64,000 nucleotides of DNA. Origin: Anastrepha obliqua. Taxonomy: Eukaryota > Arthropoda > Insecta > Diptera > Tephritidae. Below, piece by piece: positions 24,598 through 35,696 of the stretch. Made by a program: the position numbers and the translations under genes. The notes under the pieces were generated by a model that was not told where the DNA came from, made no database searches, and was given only the letters and a program-made list of their open reading frames with translations. The stretch is from contig NC_072892.1 in assembly GCF_027943255.1 (NCBI RefSeq), positions 123,149,792-123,213,791 of the forward strand, read 5' to 3'. Position 1 is the stretch's first letter. Every line of letters begins with the position of its first letter.

Positions 24598-24990
24598 AAA
24601 AGTATCGATCAAACAATTTAAAGTTTATGCTCGTTGTCAAGATGACATTTCACACTAAAAAATTCTTTTTCTGTTTTTTGTTTATTCCATTCAGAGTTAC
24701 ATGGTGTTAACAATGGAAGTGAACAAAGAGAAAATTCGCTACATTTTACCGTTTTTCTTTGATAAAGGCAAAAATGCAATTCGGGCCGCTGAAATTTTGA
24801 ATGGTGCTTATGATGCCAATACTGTAACAGCAAATCGCGTGCAATTTTGGTTCCGTCGATTCTGTTAAGGCATTTTTCATATTAAAAGCAATGTCGATAC
24901 TCACATAATTGAAGCTGAGCGGCGTGCTAGTAGTCGTAGCGTCGCGCAGGAGTTAATGATCGACTATAAAACCGTTAAAAAACGTACGAA
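24598..24990 (+). pseudogene. Hsmar1-like mariner N-terminal fragment
   Basis: ATG near 24713 gives EVNKEKIRYILPFFFDKGKN and VQFWFRRF, the HTH of SETMAR/Hsmar1-like mariner transposases, then a stop and RSVAQELMIDYKTVKK in a shifted frame. The catalytic domain is missing. A second fragment of the same family is at 32290. Confidence 0.82.
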
Positions 24991-26064
24991 TAAATAAGGG
25001 GTTTATTATTATTCTTTTAATTGAAAATATGCATACAAAATAAATACTGTATATTTACATAATTGGAATAACTGTGCTTCCTTAAGAATAGCGCAAACAG
25101 TAAAATAAGAAACAATTTCTTCTGAATGATGAACCCATTATCGGAGTTGTTTTACGAGAAACTGAATCCGTGGAAAACAGTCTCGTGGATAACAGACTAC
25201 TATATTCTGATTGAAACCCATTTCTAACCGCTGCTAAGAGAAAGTAGATTATCAAAAGTTCCTGTGTCCGGCGTTAAGAATTGTTTCGCTTGACGCGACC
25301 GATAAGGTTTCGCCAGTGTTTAACGAATTTCTTCTTCTCTCTTTTTTTGAGAAATTCGTTAATGTGACTTTTGGTAAGTCCACCACTTCATTTCCTCATA
25401 TCTCTCGTGTCCAGAAACCAAACCTCATAATACTGTGTTGAAGTTCCTTCACGTTTTGAGAAGCTTCAGGTGATTATAGTTAAGAGAAGGGCTCTCAAAG
25501 CGGTCTAACTCTTTTTTTTTCATTTTTCTACGCAGACATTCCCTCTCATACATCTCAAAGGCATACTCTTTTGACTCGTTGCTGAATTGTTGGCTTAACA
25601 TTCGTCTTACATGGCAGTCTACAAAAATGTGATTTCAAAACCTGTGATGCCAAACCGAATTCTATATTGGTCAACTGGCATCTCAAAGTCGACTGATTAC
25701 TCCATTATTGACCACGCAAAAAATATTATTGACTCAGTAGTGCGCAGCTTACGGAAGCCCAATATACTTCATATATGTATGTATCTCCAGTATTAACTTC
25801 TAAATATTGTTTAATCGCAGCACTGTGACGGAAAACGGAACGGTGCCTCTCTGCTAATGCATTGGTTTTTCGACAATCACAGGCGTGTTTTTCAAATGCT
25901 CATATGACAGCTTTTTTTCCTATGAATTAAAAACCAACCGAACTTTAGTTTGTGCCATAAAAGTCTGGATTAGTTTCCCATCCACTTTGACCAAGAGTAG
26001 TTGCACGTTTCTTAAATTTTTTTTTCTAAAGAAACTAGCTTCATGGTGAACAAGTGGATAAGAT
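24991..26064. other. Intron sequence, nothing recognised
   Basis: About 1.1 kb without recognisable coding region or terminal repeats. Confidence 0.5.
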
Positions 26065-26850
26065 GGCTCTCGGTATCTTGCCGGTGAACTTGAAGAGTCT
26101 AATAAAACCGCTCTTCACTATCTCTGCAAGTATGCAGTCTTGGCTATCAAAAAGCACGGCTACCAAACGAGCGCTATGTGTCGGTGGGTAGTTTTTCAAA
26201 CACCTTCCAAGCACCTGTGTACAGAGATCAATTTAGACAGGAAACTCCGGAATGTGCTAATTCCCATTCTGAGCGATAGTCATCCTGAACTCAAGGTACT
26301 GTCGTCCTGTGAGGTTAAGTCCTCACTGGCGTTTGAGTGTATCGAGAAACTGAATTTGTTAGGAATACACAATCGTATCCGGCTAATTTGGATCCCAACG
26401 ACACAGGGGTATCACTGGGTACAAAGTAGCGGACGCATAGGCAAGAGAGCCGGCGTTCTCGTCATTAATAGTACTCCAGTCCTTGCTTGCTATGGGACAA
26501 CACACCCTTAAGAAGTAGCTTAGGAGTGACGAGCTGAAGCTAAGGGAGGTTAGTGTGGGGCTACGCGAGGAGTAATCCCTACCTGGAGGAGCAATCAAAA
26601 ATGATTTGGGAACCTCATAACACTCCCTAAAGATACACTGAGGATGCTCACCGGCATTCTCAAAGGCATTGTAGATTACGTAGTACTCTGCGCAAGACTG
26701 AGAATATGGTCCACTGGTTCTTGTCGTTTCTGCGAGCAATCCCCGGAGCCCCTCTAATACACCTTCTCCTTGAATGCAGCGCCATGGTGCGGAGAAGGTT
26801 GAAACATTTTGGCCAATTGCAGCCAGAATAAAGACACATACGCTGAGTCC
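26065..26850 (+). pseudogene. LINE RNase H and zinc-knuckle tail fragment
   Basis: Plus strand: IPILSDSHPELKVLSSCEVK (SDS-x-x-A/E-L-x-A/V-L-type RNase H motif) and RLIWIPTTQGYHWVQSSG, a mutated WVPGHQGI-x-GNE-x-A block in which the His and Gly are lost. Around 26755-26810 ECSAMVRRRLKHFG is the CCHC-like tail. Frameshifts separate the blocks. Confidence 0.72.
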
Positions 26851-26994
26851 AACGTAGTTCTATCTAAAGTTTAATAAGGGACTGGGTCTGGATGAGGTAC
26901 TGTGATGAGTAGAGTAAACCAGCACGAGGTCGAAGTGCAAACCTCAAATCAAATTTATCTATCTACCTAAGTATCTATCGGTTTGTTGACTAAT

Positions 26995-27190
26995 GTAGGT
27001 GGATCCTGAAGTTAGGAGAAGGAAATGGCGATGGATTGGCCACGTCCTGCGTAGACCAACAGGCGACATAACGAAAATGGCCATCGGATGAAATGCACAG
27101 GATAGCCGTACGTCAGGAAGCTCACCACATACCTAGAGAAGGCAGATTGAGCTCGATATAGCAGCATAAAGCAAGAGCTGCGGAGAGATA
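26995..27190 (+). pseudogene. RTE-type LINE tail remnant
   Basis: The plus strand reads RRRKWRWIGHVLRRPTGDIT, then a KMAIGWNAQD stretch. This is the R-x-x-x-W-x-WIGH-x-LR(K/R)P tail of the same RTE-like family as 16075-16330. Broken further downstream. Confidence 0.78.
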
Positions 27191-28267
27191 AAATACCTAG
27201 TTTTAGATATTGGAATAGATTATTAGAATATAGATTGGAATATTTTTATAACGGTGCTATGTTACTTGTAGGAATAATGTGGAAATATATATGTATATCA
27301 ACAAGTTCAGGCGGTTCGAATCGTTACAGATGGTATCACGCATTCCAGAAAAAAGCTATCAGAATAATTTTTCATGGACTAATTCGGTCGGGGTTTACTT
27401 ACTAACGAACTTTGTCTTTTAACGCCTCGCGTCAGGAATAGTTCACATAATCGAGCGGTTACTGTACACATTTATTATATCGATATAAGTGAAAAGTATT
27501 GTAATATCACGAAAAGATGTAGGTGTGAAATACAAAACATTTGGGCAGAATTTGGAACCATTAAAAAAACAAAAAACAAAAACAACAAAAAAACAGTGTA
27601 TTTTGTAAGCAGGACCAGGGTGCAATAAGTAGGAAAAAATTGTTAAGAATAAAGTAGCTGCCAGGGAGACATGTGTAAATAAATACAGATGTATGTATAT
27701 TTTATATGAGTAGAGGCAGGAGTGCATTTGGGCGAGGACAGCGGGGGCAGCAGATCATTTGTGCGAAAGGTAATACAAATATTAGCAAGAAATTTCGCAT
27801 TAACTCGAGCAGAAATAAAAACAGAAGCAGGTGTAGAGAGCAGCAGCAACAATCGCTCGCTCTATTTACTATGGAACGCAGAAGCAGGTGTAGAGGGCAG
27901 CAGCAGGTGTAGAGGAGAGCAGCAATAGTGAGTGGGACCACCTAAAATAGCTCGCTCAATTTATTATGGAGCGCTGAAGAGGTAACAAAAGCAGCAGAAG
28001 GCGATATTTCAAACAGTAGTAGTTCAATGGGATTAATGTGTATATACTACATATACATTTGTGCAGCAGTATGAGTTTGTGTGTATTTGTACATTTATAT
28101 GCAAGCGTAATGGCTTCTGTGCAACAATCACGTATTCTTTCAGAAAATCAAAGAAGTATTGCATATGAATGCATGGGAGCATGGAACTCTTAGTATACGA
28201 ATACGAGTATGTATGGATGTTGTTGTGGTTGTATGTATATATGTTAACATTCTGCACGGGCACTTAC
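27191..28267. other. Intron with a GCAG-rich low-complexity repeat
   Basis: Between about 27825 and 27925 the unit AGAAGCAGGTGTAGAG, with AGCAGCAGCA runs, repeats imperfectly and creates spurious Arg/Gln-rich frames. Otherwise AT-rich intron. Confidence 0.55.
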
Positions 28268-28440
28268 CTCCGACAGCACTAGTCCATCAATGATCGCATT
28301 ATACCTATTGATGATATTGGCTACAGCTTCGTAGTCATTGAATAGCATTTCTTTCTTCATGATGGCTGTACGCAAAACGTTTGGCAGCAAATAACCGAAA
28401 TGTTCAAATTGCTGACCCTCGAACATGACCTCGAATATTT
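28268..28440 (-). CDS. Axonemal dynein heavy chain, exon 8 of 14 (tail)
   Basis: Exon of 173 nt (about 57 codons) with acceptor TCTTTTTCAG and donor GTAAGTGCC. It encodes EIFEVMFEGQQFEHFGYLLP and later NIINRYNAIIDGLVLSE. This is the standard dynein tail pattern: hydrophobic-G-hydrophobic-x-P, then a long helix with a Y-N-x-I motif. It leaves phase 0, matching exon 9. The intron on its left is about 12.6 kb, the longest in the visible gene; the one on its right is about 10 kb. Confidence 0.9.
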
Positions 28441-28510
28441 CTGAAAAAGAAAAAAGAAAAAGAGCAAGGTGACTTCACAACTGTCACATGAGTATCACAA
28501 ACTAATTTAA

Positions 28511-29236
28511 GGGGACAGATACCTGTAAAATTTCGAAAAAAATTGTTTTCATAAAATGTTAATATAATCCTTTAAGAATATGTCAAAACAATTTTTAGAA
28601 CGTAAATTTAAGTATTTCTTATATTATAGATCGTCAACCGTGACGACTCTATTCTTTGCTTTCGCGCGCTGGGAGAGATATAGTTACGTTGTATTCAAAC
28701 TTTAGACGCGTTTTTCTCAAAACTTCATTTTTCGAATTGACGTACACGATAATTCGAAGAGTTATTGACCGATCTCCCTGAACTTTTGCACACATCTTTT
28801 TTTATTGTATAATATTACTTTCTATGTGAATTTACAAGTTTTCGAAAATTTTTCGAAAAAATAATTTTTTCGAAGCAAAAATAGTAGGAAAATTCGCCCC
28901 AAAATTCATTTTTTTTAGCATTTTATCCCTCGATTTTTTTTTTGATTTTTTTTAAATTCTGACATTAATAAACAAAACAATTTTTTCTTTTTTGTATTCA
29001 GGTCACTGACGCCGATGCTACAATGCCCGCGGATTGAGAAGCCCTGCTGCGACCTTCCTGGAAGAATTGAGTGTACATTCGCCATTTTAAACGATTAAAA
29101 AAAAAAAAATTGTTATATTATTTTAATGTATAAATAAACTGTGTGCCAATTTTGAAAAAAATATATTGATTTCTTCATTTTAAATAGTTTTAATGAAAAT
29201 AAGGGAAAATATGGCCGTTTACAGGTATCTATCCCT
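28511..29236. mobile_element. TTAA-flanked MITE, copy 3 (726 bp)
   Basis: TTAA lies at 28507-28510 and 29237-29240. The ends GGGGACAGATACCTGTAAA and, on the other strand, AGGGATAGATACCTGTAAA make a 19 bp inverted repeat with two mismatches. The core CTTTAGACGCGTTTTTCTC at about 28700 aligns with copies 1 and 2. It abuts a maT element 30 bp to the right, mirroring the adjacency of copy 1 to a maT fragment. Confidence 0.82.
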
Positions 29237-29266
29237 TTAAACGGGCTAAATTAGTTGGCTAAATGA

Positions 29267-30435
29267 CAGTCCAGAGTATTGTTTGCTGGTGCGCGGAAGC
29301 ATTTTGCTGAGAGTAAATACGAAAAAAGGAAAACAGGAATGGATTTCAAACGTAAAAGTGCATTTGGCTGGAAAATCACAGCCAGCGATTGTTTGTGAGC
29401 TCGAGCCCCTTAAAGTACCTGTAAATAAAGTTTTTGTTTATCGCACCATTACTCGTTCCAATGACACTGGTAGCATCGCGAAGCGTCGTGGAGGTGGTCA
29501 TCAAAAGACTGCAACGTCACGTGAAATAGTTCAAAAAGTGGAAAAGCTACTTGGGCGAAATTATCTGACTATAGCATCCGCCGCAAACTGAAAAATGATC
29601 TCAAAGCCAAGCCTTACAAGATCCAAAAGGTGGATAATCTCACACCAAAGCTACAACAAAACAGAGTTGAGAGAGCGAAGAGTTGCCTCACTTGGCTGAA
29701 AGCGCTCAATTTCTGAACTTTGGGTTTTTTGACGAGAAAATTTCTCAAATTGAGCATTTTGTAAACTTCTAAAACGATAGGGTTTATTTGACCGGTCGTT
29801 TATACGAGAATTTGAGTCATCGATTGATCACCGGGAGGCAGCACCCTCCACAGGTTTGGGCCGCTATAACCGTAGATAGGCGCTTTCCAATCGTTTTCAC
29901 CGTGCCTGGCGTCCAGGTTATTGCGAAATATTATCAGGAAAGTATTCTGGAGGTTGCTTTGAAACCGCGGGCAGACAAACATTTCAGTGGCAGACCATGA
30001 ACGTTTCAATGGGACTCGGCACCGTCTCACAAAGCTCGAGTGAACCAAGAATGGCTAAAAAACAACCTTCCGAACTTCATAACGTTCCCACAATGGCTCT
30101 TAAATTCACCACACGTGAATCCGATGGATTTTTTTTTTGCCATTTTGAAGAGCAAAGCCCGAACTAAAAGACTCAGTCTCGAGGTGCAGTAAAAAGCCAT
30201 TGTACGCAAGTGGGCCAAAATACCTACACGTCACATTCGGGCAGCTTGCGATTCGTTTCTGAACAATCTCGAGACCATAGTCAAGGCAAAAGGTGGTCAT
30301 ATCAGGCAAAAGTAAATTCATTTTTAATTTTGTACTATTTTCACATATTTTTCACTTTGAATTGAATAAAAGTAATTTTCTAGAAGGCTATAAATTTGCC
30401 TTGTTAATTAATTGCTCTTCAAGTGCTGGACCCTG
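29267..30435 (+). mobile_element. maT-type (DD37D) transposon, decayed
   Basis: About 1.17 kb, ends CAGTCCAG and (other strand) CAGGGTCC. Plus-strand frames: NDTGSIAKRRGGGHQKTAT (HTH region), GFFDEKISQIEHF (first Asp block), HPPQVWAAITVDRRFPIVF, SAPSHKARVNQEWLKNNLPN-like reading near 30020-30065, and HVNPMDFFFAIL with the third Asp. Counting on the decayed frames gives 37 residues between second and third Asp. Multiple stops and frameshifts; inactive. Confidence 0.8.
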
Positions 30436-30670
30436 TAATTAGTTCGGATAGTGTTAAGTTAATGAGGCAATAATTTCAGTCACTCATACCTCATTTTATA
30501 CAGATACGATATTTTTGCAAAGTTTTTTATATTTCATAATATTTTGGGAAAATGGAACAATTCTCAGATAAGTTAAATATTTGTTTTATTTCATTTCTCA
30601 ACATAAAATACAAAACAGTGTTCACTCATTTCATTGTAAAGCAAAAACAAAAAAAAATATATATATAAAA

Positions 30671-31574
30671 CAGAGAATTCACGTTGCAGCTTAAAAGTAT
30701 TGCTATTTTCGGCGCAAGTTTCATCAAGCAAAGCAATTTTTTTTAAATGGCAGAATAGCCCGTAATAAATCTAAACCATAAGTAACGACGACCTATACGA
30801 GAGGTGCAAAATCCAGTCGGCAGCTCACATGATAAAACTGCGTCAGGAAAAACTTGGAACGAAATCCAGAATCAGATAAAGGTATTTTACTAAACCCTAG
30901 GCTCCAGTGGGAGAAACAGAAACCGATGATGATGAAGTGCAAGAAATAGGAGTAAGAGATTGAAGTTTGTGAGTGACCATCAAATAGAACCCCAGCATTT
31001 GGGAGACCCTTTTCTTTTGCAGTAGAGGTAAAAATAAATTTATTTGGACAAGATGTCCCTCTTATTATGGCGCCAGGCTAATTCGGAGCCCAACATTTGC
31101 GAGCTACTGTGAAACACGGCGGTGACAACGTTATGTTCTGAGCATGCATGCCATCAAATGGAGTTAGAAATTTGGCCTTTGTCGAAGAAACAATGAACAA
31201 ATGTGTTTATTTAAAACGTCTGTAAGAAAATTTGGTTCAAATTACTAGAAAATTACAAATTCAAGTTGACTTTTGCTTTTATCGAAAGTTGAAAGTCCTA
31301 CATTTGTGGTTGAGTTTGCAGACAAATATAAGAAAATATGACATCCATAACAAATCTGAACCTAAAAAGGCGATACTTGAAGAGTGGAACCAAATTAATG
31401 AAGAACACACAAAAATTTGTTGACTTAATGACACGTAGACTGCAAGCGGTAAGTGATAATAAAGAATACTCGACAAAGTACAATATAATACTAAATACTT
31501 TACAATTTTAAAAATTAGAAGCAAATAGTTGCGATTTTTAATTGCACCATTTAAGCTGCGACGTGAATTCTCTG
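30671..31574 (+). mobile_element. Tc1-like element, deletion derivative
   Basis: 904 bp with inverted repeats CAGAGAATTCACGTTGCAGC and GCTGCGACGTGAATTCTCTG. Plus-strand remnants: TVKHGGDNVMFWACMPSNGV (written across a frame break) near 31110, NLAFVEETMNKCVY, and a C-terminal KKAILEEWNQINEEHTK at 31360. This is the KHGGG-x-V-x-(V/F)W and E(E/Q)W-x-x-I pattern of Tc1 transposases. N-terminal DNA-binding part missing; third catalytic region lost. Confidence 0.82.
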
Positions 31575-32279
31575 TATGCTTTTGTCGTTTGCATTACCAT
31601 GAAATGAGTGCGAATTTACCTATAGAAATACTTGGGAAATTTCAGTTAAACTGAATAATCGATTTTCGCGTTTATTTTATTTTAATAATTTTTTTAAATA
31701 TGATTTAAATCTCTTACAAAAATCATATAAATACAAGTTACATACTTTGTGAGCAGCAGGCTAATCACCTATCCTGTCAGAAATCAAATAGATTATCGAA
31801 ACCAACGCCGGAAAAGTCTTGTCGAGGCCCTATGCTCCCAAGAGGAGTGGACAACGGAAAAAACATACTTTGTGAAAATTTAAAAAAAAAATTCACAAAT
31901 TTCCCTCAAAATTACAAACTTTTGAATGACAATTTTTAACAAAATTTTGGGTACGCAGTTTTATATCCGATAGTAAAACAAAGTTACGTTTCACGTGGCT
32001 AAGACATCGTGCCGATTTTTCAACTTTTTTTTTTTTGCTAGCACTCTTGTGCATTTGCTTATAACAAATGCTCGAAATTTTCCATTTATGGAAGTAAATC
32101 CTTAACACTACCAGCAAAAAAAATTGTGAGGAACCAATGCACATTTTCTTATTAAAACTCAAAGGGCTATATGTAGAACTGCGTACCCGAAATTTTTCTA
32201 GAAATTCCGAATATTTGGTGAACATTTGTTGTTGTGACAAAATTTCAAATTTGGATAAATATTAATTTGATGAAAAAAA
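31575..32279. other. Intron; includes a 70 bp RTE LINE tip at 31792-31862
   Basis: At 31792-31862 the sequence matches the extreme 3' coding tip of the RTE-like LINE at 16290-16325 (GAGGCCCTATGCTCCC, then AGAGGAGTG). The remainder is AT-rich, with no recognised feature. Confidence 0.5.
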
Positions 32280-32289
32280 AATTCATTAT

Positions 32290-32725
32290 TTTCTCAGTAG
32301 ATGGCTGCAGTGATCCATTTCTCGTAAAGTATCGAACAAACATTTGAAGATTTATGCTCGTTGTTAAGCTAACATTTCACAGTAAAACGATTCTGTCTTT
32401 TGTTTATTCCGTTCAGTTGTGAGTTACAGGGTGTTAACAATGCTAGTCAATGAAGAGAAAGTTCGGTACAATTTACAGTTTTCCTTTGTTAAAGGCGAAA
32501 ATGCAAGCCAGGCCGCTGAAATTGTAAATAGTGTTTATGGTGTCGATACTGTAAAAGCAAATAACGTGCAATTTTGGTTTCGCCGATTTCGTTCAGGCAT
32601 TTTTGATGTTAAAAAAATGTCGATATTGTCGAAAATCTCAATAAATTTACAAAAATAATCGAAGTTGACCGGGTTGCTCGTAGCGTCACCCAGCAGCCAA
32701 AGATCTATCATAAAATAGTTTTACG
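32290..32725 (+). pseudogene. Hsmar1-like mariner N-terminal fragment
   Basis: ATG near 32440 begins LVNEEKVRYNLQFSFVKGEN, then NNVQFWFRRFRSGIFDVK, a SETMAR/Hsmar1-like HTH. A frame change follows, and RSVTQQPKIYHKIVLRHLGK-like sequence ends near 32740. No catalytic domain. Paralogous to 24598-24990. Confidence 0.82.
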
Positions 32726-33002
32726 CCATTTGGGTAAAATAAAAAATAAAAGTAATGGATTCCTTTTTCCCCTAACTAATTTGTTATGGTAATTCACTTG
32801 GATCGGTTTTAAAAGAATTTTAGTTATTTATTAATAAATATAATTATATTAAGTGTGGCTTTACTTTTAGATATCTATAGCTATAATTTTACAGCTGAGA
32901 ATAACGAACTGTGTTGACATTTCTGTTCAGTTAGGTTTCGCAAGTCATCATGAATCCACGGCAGACACTGGGGTGTGAGTCACCCCACACAATGTTTGAT
33001 GG

Positions 33003-33328
33003 GTTAGATAGATAGATAATTGGCGCGTACACCCTTTTTTGGGTATTTGGACGAGCTCCTCCTTCTATTTGTGGTGTGAGTCTTGATGTTGTTCCACAAA
33101 TGGAGGGACCTACAGTTTTAAGCCGACTCCGAACGGCAGATATTTTTATGAGGAGCTTTTTCATGGCAGAAATACACTCTGAGGTTTGCCATTGCCTGCC
33201 GAGGGGCGACCGCTATTAGAAAAATGTTTTTCTTAATTTTGGTGTTTCACCGAGATTCGAACCGACGTTTTCTCTGTGAATGGCGAATGGTAATCACGCA
33301 CCAACCCATTCGGCTACGGCGGCCGCCG
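33003..33328 (-). repeat. tRNA-derived-type SINE, full copy
   Basis: Minus-strand element of about 326 bp. The head contains an A-box-like TAGCCGAATGGG (complement of 33305-33316) and a B-box GGTTCGAATCTC (complement of 33252-33263). These are RNA polymerase III internal promoter elements, spaced as in a tRNA with a long variable arm. A unique body follows, then a GGGTGTACGCGCCAATTA end and a (TATC)n tail. Four partial copies lie at 10885, 24459, 58672 and 60070. The tRNA-like origin is inferred from the boxes. Confidence 0.85.
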
Positions 33329-33555
33329 GTTACGGGGTTACGGTTTGTTTATTTCTAACAACTGGAAATATACGGTTAGCTGTATTTTTTTATTTTAGCA
33401 AAGCCGATTTTACTCTTCGAATTCATGCAAATGGTGCGCACCGAATTTATGCGGATTGGATGAAATTTGGCTCAGTGTGTAGTTCGTGTACTTTTTTGCA
33501 AATACAGTCAACGGCAAAAGAAAATTTATACCATTCATTAACAAGTCTATATATA

Positions 33556-34442
33556 ACAGATGAACTGAAAAGTTTCGGGCGTAACATATAGATGACACTA
33601 GTTTTACGACATTCCCCTTTTTTTCAATTATTACCAACCTTAAAGAGACAGCTTTTAAAAATTCAGGTTATTCTATTCATGAGGTATTGCGGTTATTCTA
33701 TTATATGAGGTTATTCTATATTCTATTATATGAGGTTATTCTATTCGTGAGGTATTGCGCTAAGAGCGACGCTACTCTTGTTATTTTCAAAACAATTGAT
33801 CAAAAATAATTTCGTGTTTTAATTTTTCACTGCTTCTTGATGAAAAAAATACCAAAAATTTGCTCAAGCTAAGAAAGTGTTATGGGGACTCGGCTCCAAC
33901 AGAAACAATAACAAAGCAATGGTTTGCTGACTTCAAATGTAGTCGAAGAGACACCGATGATGCACAACGCAGTGAATGTACAAATGAGGCGATAACACCA
34001 GAAAACATCAAAAAGATACACAAAATCGTTTTAAATGATCAATAAATGAATTTGCGTGTGTTAGCTGATATCATAAAAATAACAAAAGAATGAGTTGGCC
34101 TTATATTGTATGAGCACTTGCCAATAAGAAAGCTGTGTTCACAGTGGGTGTCGCGTTTGATCACTGTTGACCAAAACAATAGCAATACTGCATGAATTTA
34201 ATTTCGTATTGGTCCCACACCCACCTAAAAAAATGCTTGAGGGTAAGAAATTCCGCTCGAATGAAGAGGTTTTCGCTGATCCTGAGGCCTATTTTGTGAC
34301 AAAAGTTAAATTGTTCTACAAAAGTGATATTTAAATGTTAGAGCGGCGCTAGAATGATTTCGTTGTTCTTGATGGAAGTTACGTTAATCTTAACAAAAAA
34401 ATCGTTTTTTTGTTAGGCTCGGAACCTTTCAGCCCATGTGTT
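33556..34442 (+). mobile_element. irritans-type mariner, internally deleted
   Basis: 887 bp with imperfect inverted repeats (ACAGATGAACTGAAAAG; other strand ACACATGGGCTGAAAGG). The plus strand reads KLRKCYGDSAPTETITKQWF, EAITPENIKKIHKIVLNDQ, a stop, LPIRKLCSQWVSRLITVDQ, and a C-terminal KKMLEGKKFRSNEEVFADPE. Much of the catalytic core is deleted, including the second Asp and SPDLAPSD. The 5' UTR has a local tandem amplification (GGTTATTCTATT units, 33662-33745). Confidence 0.83.
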
Positions 34443-34569
34443 ATGCGTATATTGACACCATATATTAAGCTTCTTTCATATGCTCCAAAGCCCATTGTAT
34501 TTAGAGCTCTGGAAAGAGGGTAGATAATCAAGGGCTAAAGGAGAAAAGTATCAGAGAAAGAGATAGGAC

Positions 34570-35590
34570 AGAATAGAGACAAAGACAAAGGTAGTTAGTT
34601 TTGTGAGAATTTTCCAGATTCTTTGGCAAATCTATAAATATCCTCCAGTATTACAGAACGAATATTATTCATTTTCACTACATCGGAACCCAAAATTCGT
34701 AGCCTTGCTCTAGCAAATGCAGGACACTCACAGAGAAAGTGCTCAGTGCTATCCGCCTCGTCCAAGCAAGACAGGCTCATCGGGTCCTCAATCATTCCCA
34801 TGGTGGCCAAATGCTGACACCATGGGCTGTGTCCTGTAATAATACCGACCATCAAATTGCACCTCTGTAGCGTTCTATACCGGAACGTCGCTCTTTATGT
34901 AAATCGCATACATAATAGCTGATCCAATTTATGATCTCTGTGGAACTGAGGAACCGCTCATCCACGGTTGGCCAATTCATCGGCATTTTCGTTTCTTGAA
35001 CACCGGAGTGTCCTCTCGATTATCCATTCGGAGTTTCCATTTCCTCCCTAGCATAGTGATACTTATAACTATCGTTTAAGTCCCATCCGGCTCCAGACCC
35101 AATTTCAGTCTTAGACCCAGCGGTAAAGAAAATATTCGCCAAACCTCCCTGAAAGCATTCTGGATGGCTCACGCAATGGAAATCTGACATCAAATTTCAA
35201 ATCAAAATGAAAATATGGGTATCAGATCGCCTTTAGGTGCCAAGAACAGTGGATATTACTCACATAGCAACTTAAAGATTTATTTGTGTCCCGAAGCTCC
35301 GTTTTCGTGCCAGAAACCATATTTATGGAGTTTACACATTGCTTTTATTGTTTCCTGTTGTATCTTAAGATCCAAGGGGAGCAACTCAAGCATAGCATTT
35401 AGAGCATCGCCGGAGGTTGTACTCATGGCACCCGTAATGCATACACATACACTTCTGTGCAAGCCTGTATAGTTCCCGGAGAGTGGACCTAACCATGCTC
35501 CGTCACCGCCAGACCACAGAGGCGTAAGTGATGATTGGTCTGATAAGTGTTGTGTATATCCATAAGACCACATCAAGTTTCAGACCCCAG
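34570..35590 (-). pseudogene. RNase H-bearing LINE fragment
   Basis: Minus strand. 35430-35370 has VCITGAMSTTSGDALNAMLE, LLPLDLKIQQETIKAM (pre-RNase H segment). 34855-34600 has GHSPWCQHLATMGMIEDPMS followed by HFLCECPAFARARLRILG (CCHC-like tail). The RNase H part between is decayed. Same class as 22690-24440. Confidence 0.8.
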
Positions 35591-35696
35591 GTTTTACCAA
35601 AGTCTCTGCGACATAGCTGAAAAATCCTTAATGCACGATTTACCTTTACTTTTGTGCAAAGCCTCCTTTGGGATTTATCAGATGTTAGCGCGCAGA

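Noticed and set aside
27706..27928. Arg/Gln-rich plus-strand frames
   Set aside because: Created by an imperfect GCAG-rich minisatellite; two frames are open with equally repetitive content.
33241..33328. A functional tRNA gene
   Set aside because: A and B box-like motifs are present, but the arms do not pair well and the sequence continues into a repeated SINE body.
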